A stretch of 64,000 nt of DNA from Opitutia bacterium (GCA_016217595.1 JACRHS010000031.1:39921-103920); one strand, 5' to 3'; shown: positions 55,738 to 64,000, counted from the first letter of the stretch. Program-made: numbers and translations. The notes: generated from the letters alone by a model not told the origin.

Positions 55738-56110
55738 CCCACGAAACACATGAAAAAACACGAAAGGTCGGAGGCTGCGGAAACGCGTGTTTTGTAGCGG
55801 CCGAGGTGACGAGGCCGGGGGCAGAGAAAAACAGTCACAGAAGACACCGAGAAAAGCCAGGAGGACACGGAGGGCCGGATGGGGATTACCACGAAAGACA
55901 CGAAAAACACGAAAGGCCGGAGGTTGGGCGGAAGGGCGCGGAAAGCAGATAGTGAAACGGAGCATCGCGTTTTCGTAGCGGCCGAGGCTCAGCGTAGCGC
56001 GGAGCTTCAGCCCGCGCTGGTTGGTTCTGCGGAGAGAAGGCGTGCGGGCTGAAGCGCCGCACTACGCCGGAGCATGGCGCGCCCGTAGCGGCCGAGGTGA
56101 CGAGGCCGGG
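55738..56110. repeat. Composite intergenic repeat block 4
   Basis: A long cluster holding an acga element (55738-55771), a tail element gtagcggccgaggtgacga (about 55797-55815), a cacagaagacaccgagaa element (about 55835-55852), a second acga element (55886-55920) and a complete palindromic module (about 55990-56110; arms agcttcagcccgcgct and gcgtgcgggctgaagc, then the cgtagcgg tail). It occupies more than half of the 686-bp gap between ferritin and the DUF2075 gene. No gene fits this gap. Confidence 0.85.
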
Positions 56111-56328
56111 TCTTGGCTTGCCCAGGCGGTTGCCGCGAAACCCGGGGTCAGGTGCTCGCGAGGGGCGACAGCCGGCGGAGCAGACGCGCTTCGTTTTTCC
56201 GGCTCAGCTCGTGCTCCCCGGTTGATTGAAGCGCTGTGGGCAGGGATATTCGTGAGTACGGCATGCGTGAATGTGGGGTCTAGTGCCTGAGCTTCACTTT
56301 CTAGATATTATTAGCCATTGGTCGGGAA
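56111..56328. other. Leader region of the DUF2075 gene
   Basis: The 218 bp between repeat block 4 and the nuclease-ATPase gene. The last 50 bp are AT-richer (tctagatattattagccatt), compatible with a promoter, but I can assign no boxes or operators. No gene is seen. Confidence 0.35.
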
Positions 56329-58341
56329 ATGGAAACACCGCGCGCTGCCTCTGCCAACAACACCCCAATATTGCGGGCGTGGTATAGTGCCTCTTTCACG
56401 GAATTCCTTCTGAGTGATTCAGACGCGATCATCGGGAGGCTGACCAAGAACAGCGACTTCGCGGTGCTTCCCACCCAGAGGGATGCTTGGCTAGCGCAAA
56501 TCACAATTTTGAGAGAATGCTTTGTTGGTCTGCAGGGATCGGTGTTTTTGGAATTCAATATTCCGCGCATGGGTCGGCGCGTTGACTCTGTTTTCCTGAT
56601 TGGTCCGGTTGTCTTTGTTATCGAGTTTAAGGTCGGCCAAAGCGCCTTTGGTCATGCAGGTATTGAGCAGGTGTGGGATTACGCGTTGGATCTGAAAAAT
56701 TTTCACGAAGCGAGCCACACTGTTGCCATCGTCCCAATCCTCATTGCTACGGATGCGCAGCAGTCGGCTCCCATTGGACTAATCGCAGACGCAGACCAAG
56801 TTTACAGACCGATGTGCGTGCACCCAACGGGATTTCGCGCGGCCATCGATCTGACGCTTCAAAATGTCGCCGGCAATATAATCGATGGCGTGCAATGGTC
56901 GCAGGCATCGTATCGTCCAACGCCCACGATCGTAGAAGCGGCGCGGGCGCTTTATGCCCAGCATTCCGTAGAGGCGATTGCACGCTATGACGCGGACGCT
57001 GAAAACTTACGCGTCACATCGCGGCGAATTGAGGAATTGGTCGACGAAGCGAACGAAAAACGTCGCAAGGTTATCTGTTTTGTCACCGGGGTGCCCGGAG
57101 CGGGCAAGACACTGGTTGGATTAAACATCGCCACCCGACGCCGAGAACAGAACCAACCAAGCCACGCGGTCTTCCTCTCCGGGAATGGCCCTCTCGTTGC
57201 CGTGTTACGTGAGGCGCTCACCCGCGATGAAGTCGTTCGTCGGAAGCAGCAGGGTGATCGGGTTCGAAAAGGCCAAGTAGCTGAGCGCATCAAAGCTTTC
57301 ATTCAGAATGTCCATCACTTCCGGGACGATGCCTTGATCGACTTAGGTGCACCCGCAGAGCACGTGGTCATTTTTGATGAGGCGCAACGAGCGTGGAACC
57401 ACCGACAAACTGCACGCTTCATGCAGCGGAAAAAGAATCGTGCCGGTTTTACTCAATCAGAGCCCGAGTTTCTGATCTCTTGCATGGATCGTCACTCAGA
57501 CTGGGCTGCGATCGTCTGCCTGGTGGGTGGTGGGCAGGAGATCAATATTGGCGAGGCGGGAATCGAGGCGTGGATTAAGGCGGTGGGAACCAGTTTTCCG
57601 CACTGGCACGCGTATATCTCATCGCAACTTACAGGCAGCGAGTACGCAGCAGGAGAGGCTCTCGCCGCGGTACGTCAGTGGCCGAATGCCCACTTTGAGG
57701 ATAGTCTGCACTTGGCCGTTTCGATGAGATCATTCCGAGCCGAAAACGTATCGGCTTTCGTCAAGGCCGTACTCGATTGCGAGAAACAGCAGGCGCGTGA
57801 AGCTTTCGGAAAACTAAAGGACCGGTATCCAGTTGTTCTCACGCGCGACTTAAATCTGGCCAAACAGTGGGTTCGTAAACACGCCCGCGGAACGCAACGC
57901 TATGGGTTGGTTGCATCGTCAAAAGCTCAACGACTCAAACCGCACGCGATCGATATTCGCGTAGACGTCGATCCGGTCCACTGGTTTCTCAGCGATAAGG
58001 ATGACACGCGTTCGAGCTTCTATCTTGAGGATGCGGCCACTGAGTTTCAGGTGCAGGGCTTGGAGCTCGATTGGGTCTGCGTGTCGTGGGATGGAGACCT
58101 GCGCTTTGTAGAAAAGGACTGGAGCTGCCACGATTTCCGGGGTGATCGATGGTGCAACATTAGCAACCCAGAGAACCGTGTTTACCTCCGTAATGCCTAC
58201 CGGGTTCTGCTAACTCGGGCGAGACAAGGGATGGTTGTTTTTATTCCGCAGGGTGACACGAATGATCCAACGCGCTTACCAGCATTCTACGATTCCACGT
58301 TCAACTATCTTAGCGAACTGGGAATACCAACACTTGCTTGA
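56329..58341 (+). CDS. PD-(D/E)XK nuclease fused to DUF2075 helicase-like ATPase
   Basis: A 670-residue protein. The N-terminal part resembles a PD-(D/E)XK nuclease: Asp86 in RRVDSVFLIG, then Glu99-Phe-Lys101 in VFVIEFKVGQSAFG, with IEQVWDYALDLKNFH after. The ATPase core is a DUF2075-type SF1-helicase-like domain: Walker A 254-261 (GVPGAGKT), Walker B near 350 (VVIFDEAQRAW), and the C-terminal motifs TEFQVQGLELDWVCVSWDGD and YRVLLTRARQGMVVFIP. It probably cleaves or unwinds nucleic acid and is a candidate phage-defence gene, on architecture alone. GC content is visibly lower than its neighbours, with repeat blocks on both sides, suggesting horizontal acquisition. Confidence 0.82.
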   Translation: METPRAASANNTPILRAWYSASFTEFLLSDSDAIIGRLTKNSDFAVLPTQRDAWLAQITILRECFVGLQGSVFLEFNIPRMGRRVDSVFLIGPVVFVIEFKVGQSAFGHAGIEQVWDYALDLKNFHEASHTVAIVPILIATDAQQSAPIGLIADADQVYRPMCVHPTGFRAAIDLTLQNVAGNIIDGVQWSQASYRPTPTIVEAARALYAQHSVEAIARYDADAENLRVTSRRIEELVDEANEKRRKVICFVTGVPGAGKTLVGLNIATRRREQNQPSHAVFLSGNGPLVAVLREALTRDEVVRRKQQGDRVRKGQVAERIKAFIQNVHHFRDDALIDLGAPAEHVVIFDEAQRAWNHRQTARFMQRKKNRAGFTQSEPEFLISCMDRHSDWAAIVCLVGGGQEINIGEAGIEAWIKAVGTSFPHWHAYISSQLTGSEYAAGEALAAVRQWPNAHFEDSLHLAVSMRSFRAENVSAFVKAVLDCEKQQAREAFGKLKDRYPVVLTRDLNLAKQWVRKHARGTQRYGLVASSKAQRLKPHAIDIRVDVDPVHWFLSDKDDTRSSFYLEDAATEFQVQGLELDWVCVSWDGDLRFVEKDWSCHDFRGDRWCNISNPENRVYLRNAYRVLLTRARQGMVVFIPQGDTNDPTRLPAFYDSTFNYLSELGIPTLA

Positions 58342-58463
58342 TTAGTGAGAGATGTTGGGCCCAAAGGCATCTGCTGGTCTGGGGTAGTAGATGGTATTCT
58401 TGCTGCGCGGTGAATTGTGCGGGCGCCCGCACAATTGGGCGGAGCATGGCGGCGGCGGGGGGC

Positions 58464-58620
58464 AGCGAAACACGCGAAAAAACACGAAGGGTCGGAGGCT
58501 CCACGTGGCGCGGTGCTTCAGCCCGCGCTTTCTGGTTTCGCGACGGAATGACGTGCGGGCTGAAGCGCCGCACCACGTCGGGTACTTTCCCGTCCGTAGC
58601 GGCCGAGGTGACGAGGCCGT
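58464..58620. repeat. Composite intergenic repeat block 5
   Basis: An acga-type element (58464-58495: cgaaacacgcgaaaaaacac and following) and a palindromic module (58504-58620) with arms gcttcagcccgcgct and gtgcgggctgaagc. The cgtagcggccgaggtgacga tail follows, the same order as in blocks 1 and 4. It follows the nuclease-ATPase gene. The remainder of the gap 58342-58862 holds the two palindromes listed next and no gene. Confidence 0.85.
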
Positions 58621-58644
58621 GGCGTTTTTCCTAACGGAGCCTCT

Positions 58645-58676
58645 GCTGAATTTGGCGCGACCGCGCCAAATTCAGC
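58645..58676. repeat. Perfect 32-bp palindrome
   Basis: gctgaatttggcgcg (58645-58659) and cgcgccaaattcagc (58662-58676) are exact reverse complements separated by 2 bp. No poly-T follows and it lies between two convergent genes. It could be a recombination or protein-binding site or a bidirectional terminator; the sequence does not decide. Confidence 0.7.
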
Positions 58677-58782
58677 GCGCGGGTTTCAGCGAAGGGCGGA
58701 CGGCCGGGCGTTTACTCCGGATCCGCACCGCCGACTCACGGCGGCAGCTACGGGTCGGGACTGTGGGACGGAGGGCGCGGGT

Positions 58783-58848
58783 GTAGCAGCGGCTTTATGC
58801 CGCGATCCGGTGTCCATGCGGGCGGTCGCGGCGTAAAGCCGCTCCTAC
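58783..58848. repeat. REP-like inverted repeat
   Basis: gtagcagcggctttatgccg (from 58783) and cggcgtaaagccgctcctac (to 58848) are inverted with a few mismatches around a spacer with tgtccatg. It is the same style as other intergenic palindromes here, and ends 15 bp before the stop of the downstream minus-strand gene. Confidence 0.7.
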
Positions 58849-58862
58849 CGTTCGGAGTCCGT

Positions 58863-60104
58863 TTACTCGAGGCCCAGTTGCAGCAGGGCGCGGAGCTCGG
58901 CGATGAGGGTTTCGGTCTCGGCGGCGAGCGTCTCAGTCTCGCGGCGCACCTCGGTCAGCCACTCCGGGTCGACCAGCGCTTCTTCCTGACAGGACTCGGC
59001 GGCGAGCGTGGCGTCCTCGAAATAGCCGGCCGCGCGTTTGAGGCGGACGATCGTGCTGGCGCATTGCTCCAGCGGAGGCGGCCAGTCGTCGGCGTCGCCC
59101 AACGCGCCGGCGAGTTTCGCCCCCGCTTTGGCGAGGCTGAACGTCAGCTCGGCCACGGGGTGCTCCTGCTGGGCGTCGTCGGGAATCCAGTCGCGCGACT
59201 CCGTCTCCTGCCGCACGCGCAGGACGAGGGCAAACGCCTGTGTCGCCAACGGGTGCGATCTGCGGGCCGGCGCGGCGGGATTGTCGTCGTCGCAGCGTTT
59301 CCACGCTTCGGCGTCATCCTCATCTTCCTGCAACGCTTCTTGCGCGGCGGCGTTGACCTCCTCGATCCAGCGGTCGCGTGCGGCGGCCTGCTCGGGGGTG
59401 GGCTCGGGTTCGCCGCGTTCCAGGCGGGCGCGTTCCAGCTCCTCGGAGAGGATCTGTTCGATGTCGGCGTTGAGGCCATCGCGTTCGATCCGGGCCATGA
59501 TGCGGTCGGTCAATTTTTCCGACTGGGCGTACAACTTTTCGGCCTCCGCCTCGGTGAGCGGGCGGCCGGGCTCGTCGTCGGCCGGGTCGGCGGGCGCGGC
59601 TGCGGCGAGGCGTTGCGTGAAACTGGCGAGCGTGGCAGCGTTGGCGGCCCGCTGGGCGGTTTCCTCGGCGGGCGTCATATCCCACGTGGCCTCGGGCGAG
59701 ACGGTGAGCTGGTAGGCGGCGGACTCGATGACGACGCGGCCGTTGGCGGCGCTGAACCATTCGAGGTAAAGGCTGTTGCCCCAGTGCCAGGGGAAGGGGC
59801 GGCCGGCCGCGGCGTATTCGCCGATCTGGTCGAGGGGGATGTCGGGGACTTTGACCTTGCGCGAGGCGGTGATGTCGCCGGTCGCGCCGGTTTGGTGTGG
59901 GGCGAGACTGGCGGCGAGGCCGGGGCGGGGGTCGGGGTTGACGAATTCCAGCCGGCGGCCCGCGAGATCGCGCCAGGCGTTGCCGGTCAGGTCGAGGGAG
60001 ACGGGCTCGGCGCGGCCGGCGAACCAGAGGCGGCCGGTCACGCGGCCGCGGGTGCGGTTGTCGATTTCGCCGCGGAGGAGATGCTCGTCGATGCGCCAGG
60101 CCAT
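58863..60104 (-). CDS. Conserved hypothetical protein, unknown function
   Basis: A 413-residue soluble protein without signal or membrane segment. The N-terminal ~150 residues are beta-rich (LLRGEIDNRTRGRVTGRLWF; LYLEWFSAANGRVVIESAAY). The middle is very rich in Glu, Asp and Ala and probably helical (LSEELERARLERGEPEPTPE; AQEALQEDEDDAEAWKRCDD), and the C-terminal part is a helical bundle ending ELRALLQLGLE. I recognise no family; nothing catalytic is visible. It is divergent from rpsT. Confidence 0.75.
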   Translation of the reverse strand: MAWRIDEHLLRGEIDNRTRGRVTGRLWFAGRAEPVSLDLTGNAWRDLAGRRLEFVNPDPRPGLAASLAPHQTGATGDITASRKVKVPDIPLDQIGEYAAAGRPFPWHWGNSLYLEWFSAANGRVVIESAAYQLTVSPEATWDMTPAEETAQRAANAATLASFTQRLAAAAPADPADDEPGRPLTEAEAEKLYAQSEKLTDRIMARIERDGLNADIEQILSEELERARLERGEPEPTPEQAAARDRWIEEVNAAAQEALQEDEDDAEAWKRCDDDNPAAPARRSHPLATQAFALVLRVRQETESRDWIPDDAQQEHPVAELTFSLAKAGAKLAGALGDADDWPPPLEQCASTIVRLKRAAGYFEDATLAAESCQEEALVDPEWLTEVRRETETLAAETETLIAELRALLQLGLE

Positions 60105-60350
60105 GCGGGGGAGCTTGCAGAAATGTCGGCGGCGGTGGAACTACGAAACGCGTGCAAGATGCTAAAAGCCGCCGGGCGGCATGCGTGGCGACCCGCTCCG
60201 GCGGGCGTCCGGCGGAGGCGTTGCATGGGCGATATTTCCCGCCGGTTCGGAGCCAAACCCGGCGGGGCGGACACGGGGGCGTGCGAATTCGCCCTTGACT
60301 CGGGCGCGCGGGACTGAGTTTTTGCCCCGCTTACCAAGTCCGATCCTACC

Positions 60351-60617
60351 ATGGCCAATACCAAATCTGCCGAGAAAGCCACCCGCAAGTCCGCCCGCAA
60401 CGCCGCGCGCAACAAGTCCGTGCTCACCCGTTTGAAGACGCTGCACCAGAAGTTTGAGGTTGCGGCCGAGAAGGGCGACGCCGCGACGGCCCGTGCGGCC
60501 GGCATCGCGTACTCGTCGGCGATGGACAAGGCCGCCAAGAAAAAGGTCATCCACAAGAACGCCGCCAGCCACGCCAAGAGCCACGTCGCGAAGTTCACCC
60601 TCGCGGCCAAGGCCTGA
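60351..60617 (+). CDS. rpsT: 30S ribosomal protein S20
   Basis: Small ribosomal subunit protein binding the 5' and 3' minor domains of 16S rRNA, 88 residues. The sequence MANTKSAEKATRKSARNAAR, the alternating basic helices and the KKKVIHKNAASHAKSHVAKF end are typical of S20. It has the normal start and no upstream in-frame alternative worth considering. It is monocistronic with its own probable terminator. Confidence 0.97.
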   Translation: MANTKSAEKATRKSARNAARNKSVLTRLKTLHQKFEVAAEKGDAATARAAGIAYSSAMDKAAKKKVIHKNAASHAKSHVAKFTLAAKA

Positions 60618-60646
60618 GCCCTGCGGCGGTTTTCCGCTCAATTTCG

Positions 60647-60684
60647 CCCCGCGCGCCCTGACCGGCCGCGGGGTTTCTGCTTTT
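60647..60684 (+). terminator. Probable terminator after rpsT
   Basis: Arms ccccgcg (60647-60653) and cgcgggg (60667-60673) pair perfectly around a 13-nt loop, and tttctgctttt follows. The T-tract is interrupted, so it is a probable rather than strong intrinsic terminator. Confidence 0.65.
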
Positions 60685-60770
60685 CGGCCGGCGCGAAGGC
60701 GCGCCGCGGGCGGTGTGGCGATTAGGAGGTTGCAGGCACGCGCGGTCGTCCGCGTAAATGCGCGCGCCAC

Positions 60771-63623
60771 GTGACCGCCACCGCCTCGCCAGTTCCCCGC
60801 CTGCAAGTGTTGCCCTGGACGCAGCCGCTCCCGCGCGCGGCGGCGGCTTGGCTGGCGCTGGGCTGGGCCGGCGGCGGGCCGCTCGATCTGAGTGCGACGC
60901 TCGCCGTGGTGCCTACGCGCCAGTCCGGCCGGCGGCTGCGCGAGGCGCTGGCCACGCTCGCGGCGGAACGCGGGCAGGCGGTGTTGCCGCCGCGCGTGGT
61001 GTTGCCCGAGGATTTGCTGCGGCTGGGCGCGCCGGCGGGCGGCGTGGCGTCGCGGCTGGAGGCGCAGCTCGCGTGGGCCGAGGTGTTGCGCGCGCTGCCG
61101 CTCGAAGAATTTCGCGACGTGTTCCCCGTCGATCCGCCCGAGCGCAATTTCGCCTGGGCGCAACGGCTCGGCGCGCAACTCGGCCGCGTGCAGGCCACCC
61201 TCGCCGAGGCCGGGCTCCGGCTCGCGGACGTGGCGGCCAACGCCGGCGCGCAGGCCGGCGATTTTCCCGAGGCGGAACGCTGGCGGCAGCTCGGCGCGAT
61301 GGAGGAGCGTTACGACGCGGCGCTCGCCGCCCGGGGTTTGCGCGACGCCCAGGCCGCCAAAATCGCGTGGGCCGCCGCACCGGAATTGCCGCCGGGCATC
61401 GCGCGCATCGTCGTGCTCGCGACGCCTGATCCGCTGCCGCTCGCCGTGCGCGTGCTCGCCACCCACGCCCGGCGCGTGCCGGTGACCGTGCTGGTCGTCG
61501 GGCCGGCGGACGAAGTGGTTGACGGATTGTTCGACGCCTGGGGCCGGCCGCGGGCCGAAGTCTGGGCCAGCCGTCCGCTGGCGTGGCCGGATTTCGCGCA
61601 ACGCGTCCATCTCTGCGCCGATCCGGCTGCGCAAGCCGAACAGATCGTGGCGCTGGCGCGCGCCTACGGCCCGGCGGCCGGCGCGTGGGCCGTCGGTCTC
61701 GCGGACCCCGACGTGTTGCCCGCGCTCGATCACGGGCTGCTGCGCGCCGGGTTTGCGCCGTACGATCCCGAAGGCACGCCGCGCCGTCGCGAAGCGCTGC
61801 ATGCGTTGCTCACGGCGCTGGCGGAGTTTGCCCGCGAGCCGAATTTCGACGCCGTGGCCGCGCTCGCGCGTTGTCCCGATGTGCTGGGGTGGCTGCGCGC
61901 CGAGATCGGGCCGGCGTTTGCCGCGGCGCCGTTTCTCGCCGCGCTCGACGAGCTGCGCTCCGAGCACCTGCCGCCGACGCTCGCGGAGGCGCAACGCCAC
62001 GCCGCCAAAGCCCCGGCGCCGCTCGCGGCCGCGCTCGACCGGCTCGGGGAACTGCGCGCGTTGCTGAACGACGGCGCGCTGGCCACGAGCGCCCCGGCGG
62101 CGCTGGCGCGACTCTTTGCCGCGCGAACCTTCGACCTCGCGCAACCCGGCGCGCGCCGCGTGGCCGATGCCGCCGAGGCGTGGCGCGACACCGTGGCGGC
62201 CGTGGCCGCAGCCGCGGCGCGTTTCCCCGGCGTGCGCGAAGGCGAGTGGTGGGAACTCGCGCTCGGACTTTTCGGCGACAGCACGCGTTTCGACGACAAG
62301 CCGGCCGACGCCGTCGAGCTGCTCGGCTGGCTGGAGTTGTTGTGGGAGGACGCGCCGCACCTCGTTGTCGCCGGGCTCAACGACGGCCGCGTGCCCGAGG
62401 CGGTGGTGGGCGACGCGTTTTTGCCCGAGTCGCTTCGCGAAAAGCTCGGCCTGAAAACGAACGCCGCCCGTTTCGCCCGCGACGCTTATCTGCTCGCGGC
62501 GCTCGCCGCCCAACGCGGGCCGCACGGCCGCCTCGATTTGCTGGTGGGCAAGGTTTCCGCGGCGGGCGATCCGTTGCGGCCGTCGCGGTTGCTGCTCCTC
62601 TGCGCCGACGCCGAGCTGCCGGACCGCGTGCGCTGGCTCTTCCGGGAAATCGCGAGCGTGCGCCCGAGCCTGCCGTGGCGCCGCGCCTGGCCGCTGCGCC
62701 CGCCGCCGCTCGAGCGTCCGCTGGCCACGCTGAGCGTCACGGCGTTTCGCGATTACCTGGCGTGTCCGTTCCGGTTTTATCTGAAGCACGCGCGACGCAT
62801 GGAGGCGGTCGATCCGGCGAAGGCGGAGCTCGACGCGCGCGATTTCGGCAACCTCTGTCACGCGGCGCTCCAGGCTCTCGGCGAGCAACGCGACCTGCGC
62901 GACTGCGCCGACGAGGGCGCGCTCGCCGATTTTCTCCTCGGGCGGCTGGAGGCCGGCGCCCGCGACCGCTACGGCGCGCTGCTGCCGTTGCCGCTGCTCG
63001 TGCAAATGGAATCCGCGCGCCAGCGTCTCCGCAAAGCGGCGACAGTGCAGGCGCGCCTCCGTGCCGAGGGCTGGGTGATCGAGCGCGTGGAGTGGAAGTT
63101 CCCGGCGACGCCCGCGCTGACGCTGGCCGGGCTCGCGGTGCGCGGCAAAATCGACCGCATCGACCGCCACGAGCAGACCGGCGCGATCCGTCTGCTCGAT
63201 TACAAGACCGCCGACACGCCGTCGCCGCCCGCCGAGGCGCATTGCCGCCGGCCGCGGCGCGACGGCTCGGACGCCGCGCGGCCCGGCTGGGCGCGCTTCG
63301 AGATCGAGGGCCGCGAGCTGGTGTGGACCGATTTGCAGCTGCCGCTCTATCTGCACGCGGCGGCGGAGGAATTTGGCGCGGCGGCGGAGTGCGGTTATTT
63401 CAACCTGCCCAAGGCCGCCGGCGAGACGGCGCTCGCGCTCTGGGACGGCTACTCCGCCGCGTGGCAGGCGGCGGCGCTGCGGTGCGCGACGGGCGTGGCG
63501 ACGGCGGTGGCCGCGGGCGAATTCTGGCCGCCGACCGAGCTGCCGGCGCGCGACGATGAGGCGTGGGCCGGGCTGTTTCACCAGGGCGCGGCGGCGAGCG
63601 TCGCGTGGGAGGGCGCGTCATGA
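60771..63623 (+). CDS. addB: AddB-like recombination nuclease (PD-(D/E)XK)
   Basis: A 950-residue subunit of a RecBCD/AddAB-like double-strand-break processing enzyme. The N-terminal part resembles AddB (LAVVPTRQSGRRLREALATL), as does the inactive helicase core (VVAGLNDGRVPEAVVGDAF). The C-terminal nuclease domain has LSVTAFRDYLACPFRFYLKH, the His in FGNLCHAALQALGE, Asp in VRGKIDRIDRHEQ and the Asp-Tyr-Lys of LLDYKTAD. The start is GTG at 60771; a GGAGG-like sequence near 60724-60729 is too far upstream to support it. Its stop overlaps the start of the AddA-like gene (ATGA). Confidence 0.86.
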   Translation: MTATASPVPRLQVLPWTQPLPRAAAAWLALGWAGGGPLDLSATLAVVPTRQSGRRLREALATLAAERGQAVLPPRVVLPEDLLRLGAPAGGVASRLEAQLAWAEVLRALPLEEFRDVFPVDPPERNFAWAQRLGAQLGRVQATLAEAGLRLADVAANAGAQAGDFPEAERWRQLGAMEERYDAALAARGLRDAQAAKIAWAAAPELPPGIARIVVLATPDPLPLAVRVLATHARRVPVTVLVVGPADEVVDGLFDAWGRPRAEVWASRPLAWPDFAQRVHLCADPAAQAEQIVALARAYGPAAGAWAVGLADPDVLPALDHGLLRAGFAPYDPEGTPRRREALHALLTALAEFAREPNFDAVAALARCPDVLGWLRAEIGPAFAAAPFLAALDELRSEHLPPTLAEAQRHAAKAPAPLAAALDRLGELRALLNDGALATSAPAALARLFAARTFDLAQPGARRVADAAEAWRDTVAAVAAAAARFPGVREGEWWELALGLFGDSTRFDDKPADAVELLGWLELLWEDAPHLVVAGLNDGRVPEAVVGDAFLPESLREKLGLKTNAARFARDAYLLAALAAQRGPHGRLDLLVGKVSAAGDPLRPSRLLLLCADAELPDRVRWLFREIASVRPSLPWRRAWPLRPPPLERPLATLSVTAFRDYLACPFRFYLKHARRMEAVDPAKAELDARDFGNLCHAALQALGEQRDLRDCADEGALADFLLGRLEAGARDRYGALLPLPLLVQMESARQRLRKAATVQARLRAEGWVIERVEWKFPATPALTLAGLAVRGKIDRIDRHEQTGAIRLLDYKTADTPSPPAEAHCRRPRRDGSDAARPGWARFEIEGRELVWTDLQLPLYLHAAAEEFGAAAECGYFNLPKAAGETALALWDGYSAAWQAAALRCATGVATAVAAGEFWPPTELPARDDEAWAGLFHQGAAASVAWEGAS

Positions 63624-64000
63624 AGCCGCCCGGCCACGTGATGATCCTCGCCTCGGCGGGCTCGGGCAAAACCTACGCCCTGACCAACCGCTTCGTGCAA
63701 CTGCTCGCGCGCGGCGCCCCGCCCGAGCGCATCGTGGCGCTGACGTTCACGCGCAAGGCCGCCGGCGAATTCTCCGACGAGATTTTGAAGAAACTGGCGC
63801 GCGCGGCCGACGAGGCCGACTACGCGCGGCAGCTCGCCGCGGAGATCGGCGCACCGGCGCTGGGACCGGCGGATTTCCTGCGCCTGCTGCGGGCGGTGGT
63901 GGCGGCGCTGCACCGGCTCAACCTCGGCACGCTCGACAGTTTTTTTGCCCGGATTGTGCGCGGTTTTCCGCTGGAGCTCGGGCTCGGCGGCGATTTCGCG
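63620..64000 (+). CDS. addA: AddA/UvrD-like helicase, cut by window edge
   Basis: The first 127 codons of an SF1 helicase whose start (ATG 63620) overlaps the addB stop. Visible are motif I with Walker A (LASAGSGKTYALTNRF) and motif Ia (RIVALTFTRKAAGEF), followed by LNLGTLDSFFARIVRGFPLE, typical of AddA/RecB family proteins. The frame is open to the right edge. Together with the preceding gene it should form the AddAB end-processing complex that loads RecA. Confidence 0.9.
   Translation, partial: MKPPGHVMILASAGSGKTYALTNRFVQLLARGAPPERIVALTFTRKAAGEFSDEILKKLARAADEADYARQLAAEIGAPALGPADFLRLLRAVVAALHRLNLGTLDSFFARIVRGFPLELGLGGDFA

Noticed and set aside
58797..60317. A 506-codon plus-strand frame opposite the 413-residue hypothetical
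   Set aside because: Gly/Arg-rich without structure. The minus-strand frame has balanced composition and an identifiable helical and beta organisation.
60162..63581. A 1139-codon open frame opposite the AddB-like gene
   Set aside because: Composition is Arg/Gln/His-rich with no domain; the plus-strand protein has clear nuclease motifs and overlaps the next gene properly.

Overview
The window reads as a chromosomal segment of a GC-rich Verrucomicrobiota bacterium, most likely an Opitutaceae/Opitutales-type organism. This is inferred from protein character (OleC/OleD, DUF1573, a one-cysteine SthA, a sulfatase, secreted F5/8-type-C proteins, many kinases) and from dispersed 'cacgaaaaacacgaaag' and palindromic intergenic repeats of a kind I associate with such genomes; no rRNA is present to prove it. 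I see no rRNA, tRNA, CRISPR array or complete insertion sequence. Most genes are about 65-70% GC by eye. mnmG/trmB, a small ORF at 46175 and a nuclease-ATPase gene at 56329 are clearly less GC-rich.

Layout, left part. 1-5.4 kb: 3' part of RNase D, a small lipoprotein, an oleC-oleD pair (long-chain olefin pathway, without oleA/oleB) and a lytic transglycosylase. 5.4-11.5 kb: a sensory locus with a NarL-type response regulator, divergent from an alpha-oxoamine-synthase-like protein that has lost its catalytic lysine, then a multi-membrane-span hybrid histidine kinase, a 92-residue protein and a GreA-C-like protein. Three phased palindromes lie between the divergent genes, and the same palindrome precedes recA. 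11.5-20.4 kb: malic enzyme, nucleotide-sugar epimerase, DUF486 membrane protein, recA and an ABC efflux operon of ATPase, FtsX-type permease and HlyD adaptor.

Middle. 20.4-25.2 kb: pdxH (minus strand), then mnmE, mnmG and trmB, a tRNA-modification block. 25.3-32.0 kb: the complete F1Fo ATP synthase operon in canonical order B-E-F-H-A-G-D-C. It converges on a DUF1573 gene with stop codons overlapping in one TTAA. 33.0-36.8 kb: a tightly overlapping minus-strand operon of minor pseudopilin-like genes without major pilin or motor genes. 37-44 kb: Sir2 deacylase, SthA transhydrogenase, a membrane-anchored beta-propeller-like protein, and two secreted enzymes (NlpC/P60-like and phosphodiester-glycosidase-like) sharing a C-terminal F5/8-type-C domain.

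Right part. 44.3-51.6 kb: sulfatase, a small AT-richer ORF, a PAS-rich hybrid kinase, and an OmpR-type two-component pair. 51.6-58.9 kb: HtrA protease, a DUF6268-like outer-membrane protein, ferritin and a PD-(D/E)XK-DUF2075 nuclease-ATPase, embedded in five composite repeat blocks, one of which carries a nested 132-bp insertion. 58.9-64 kb: a conserved hypothetical gene, rpsT, and an AddB-like nuclease followed by the start of an AddA/UvrD-like helicase that runs off the window.
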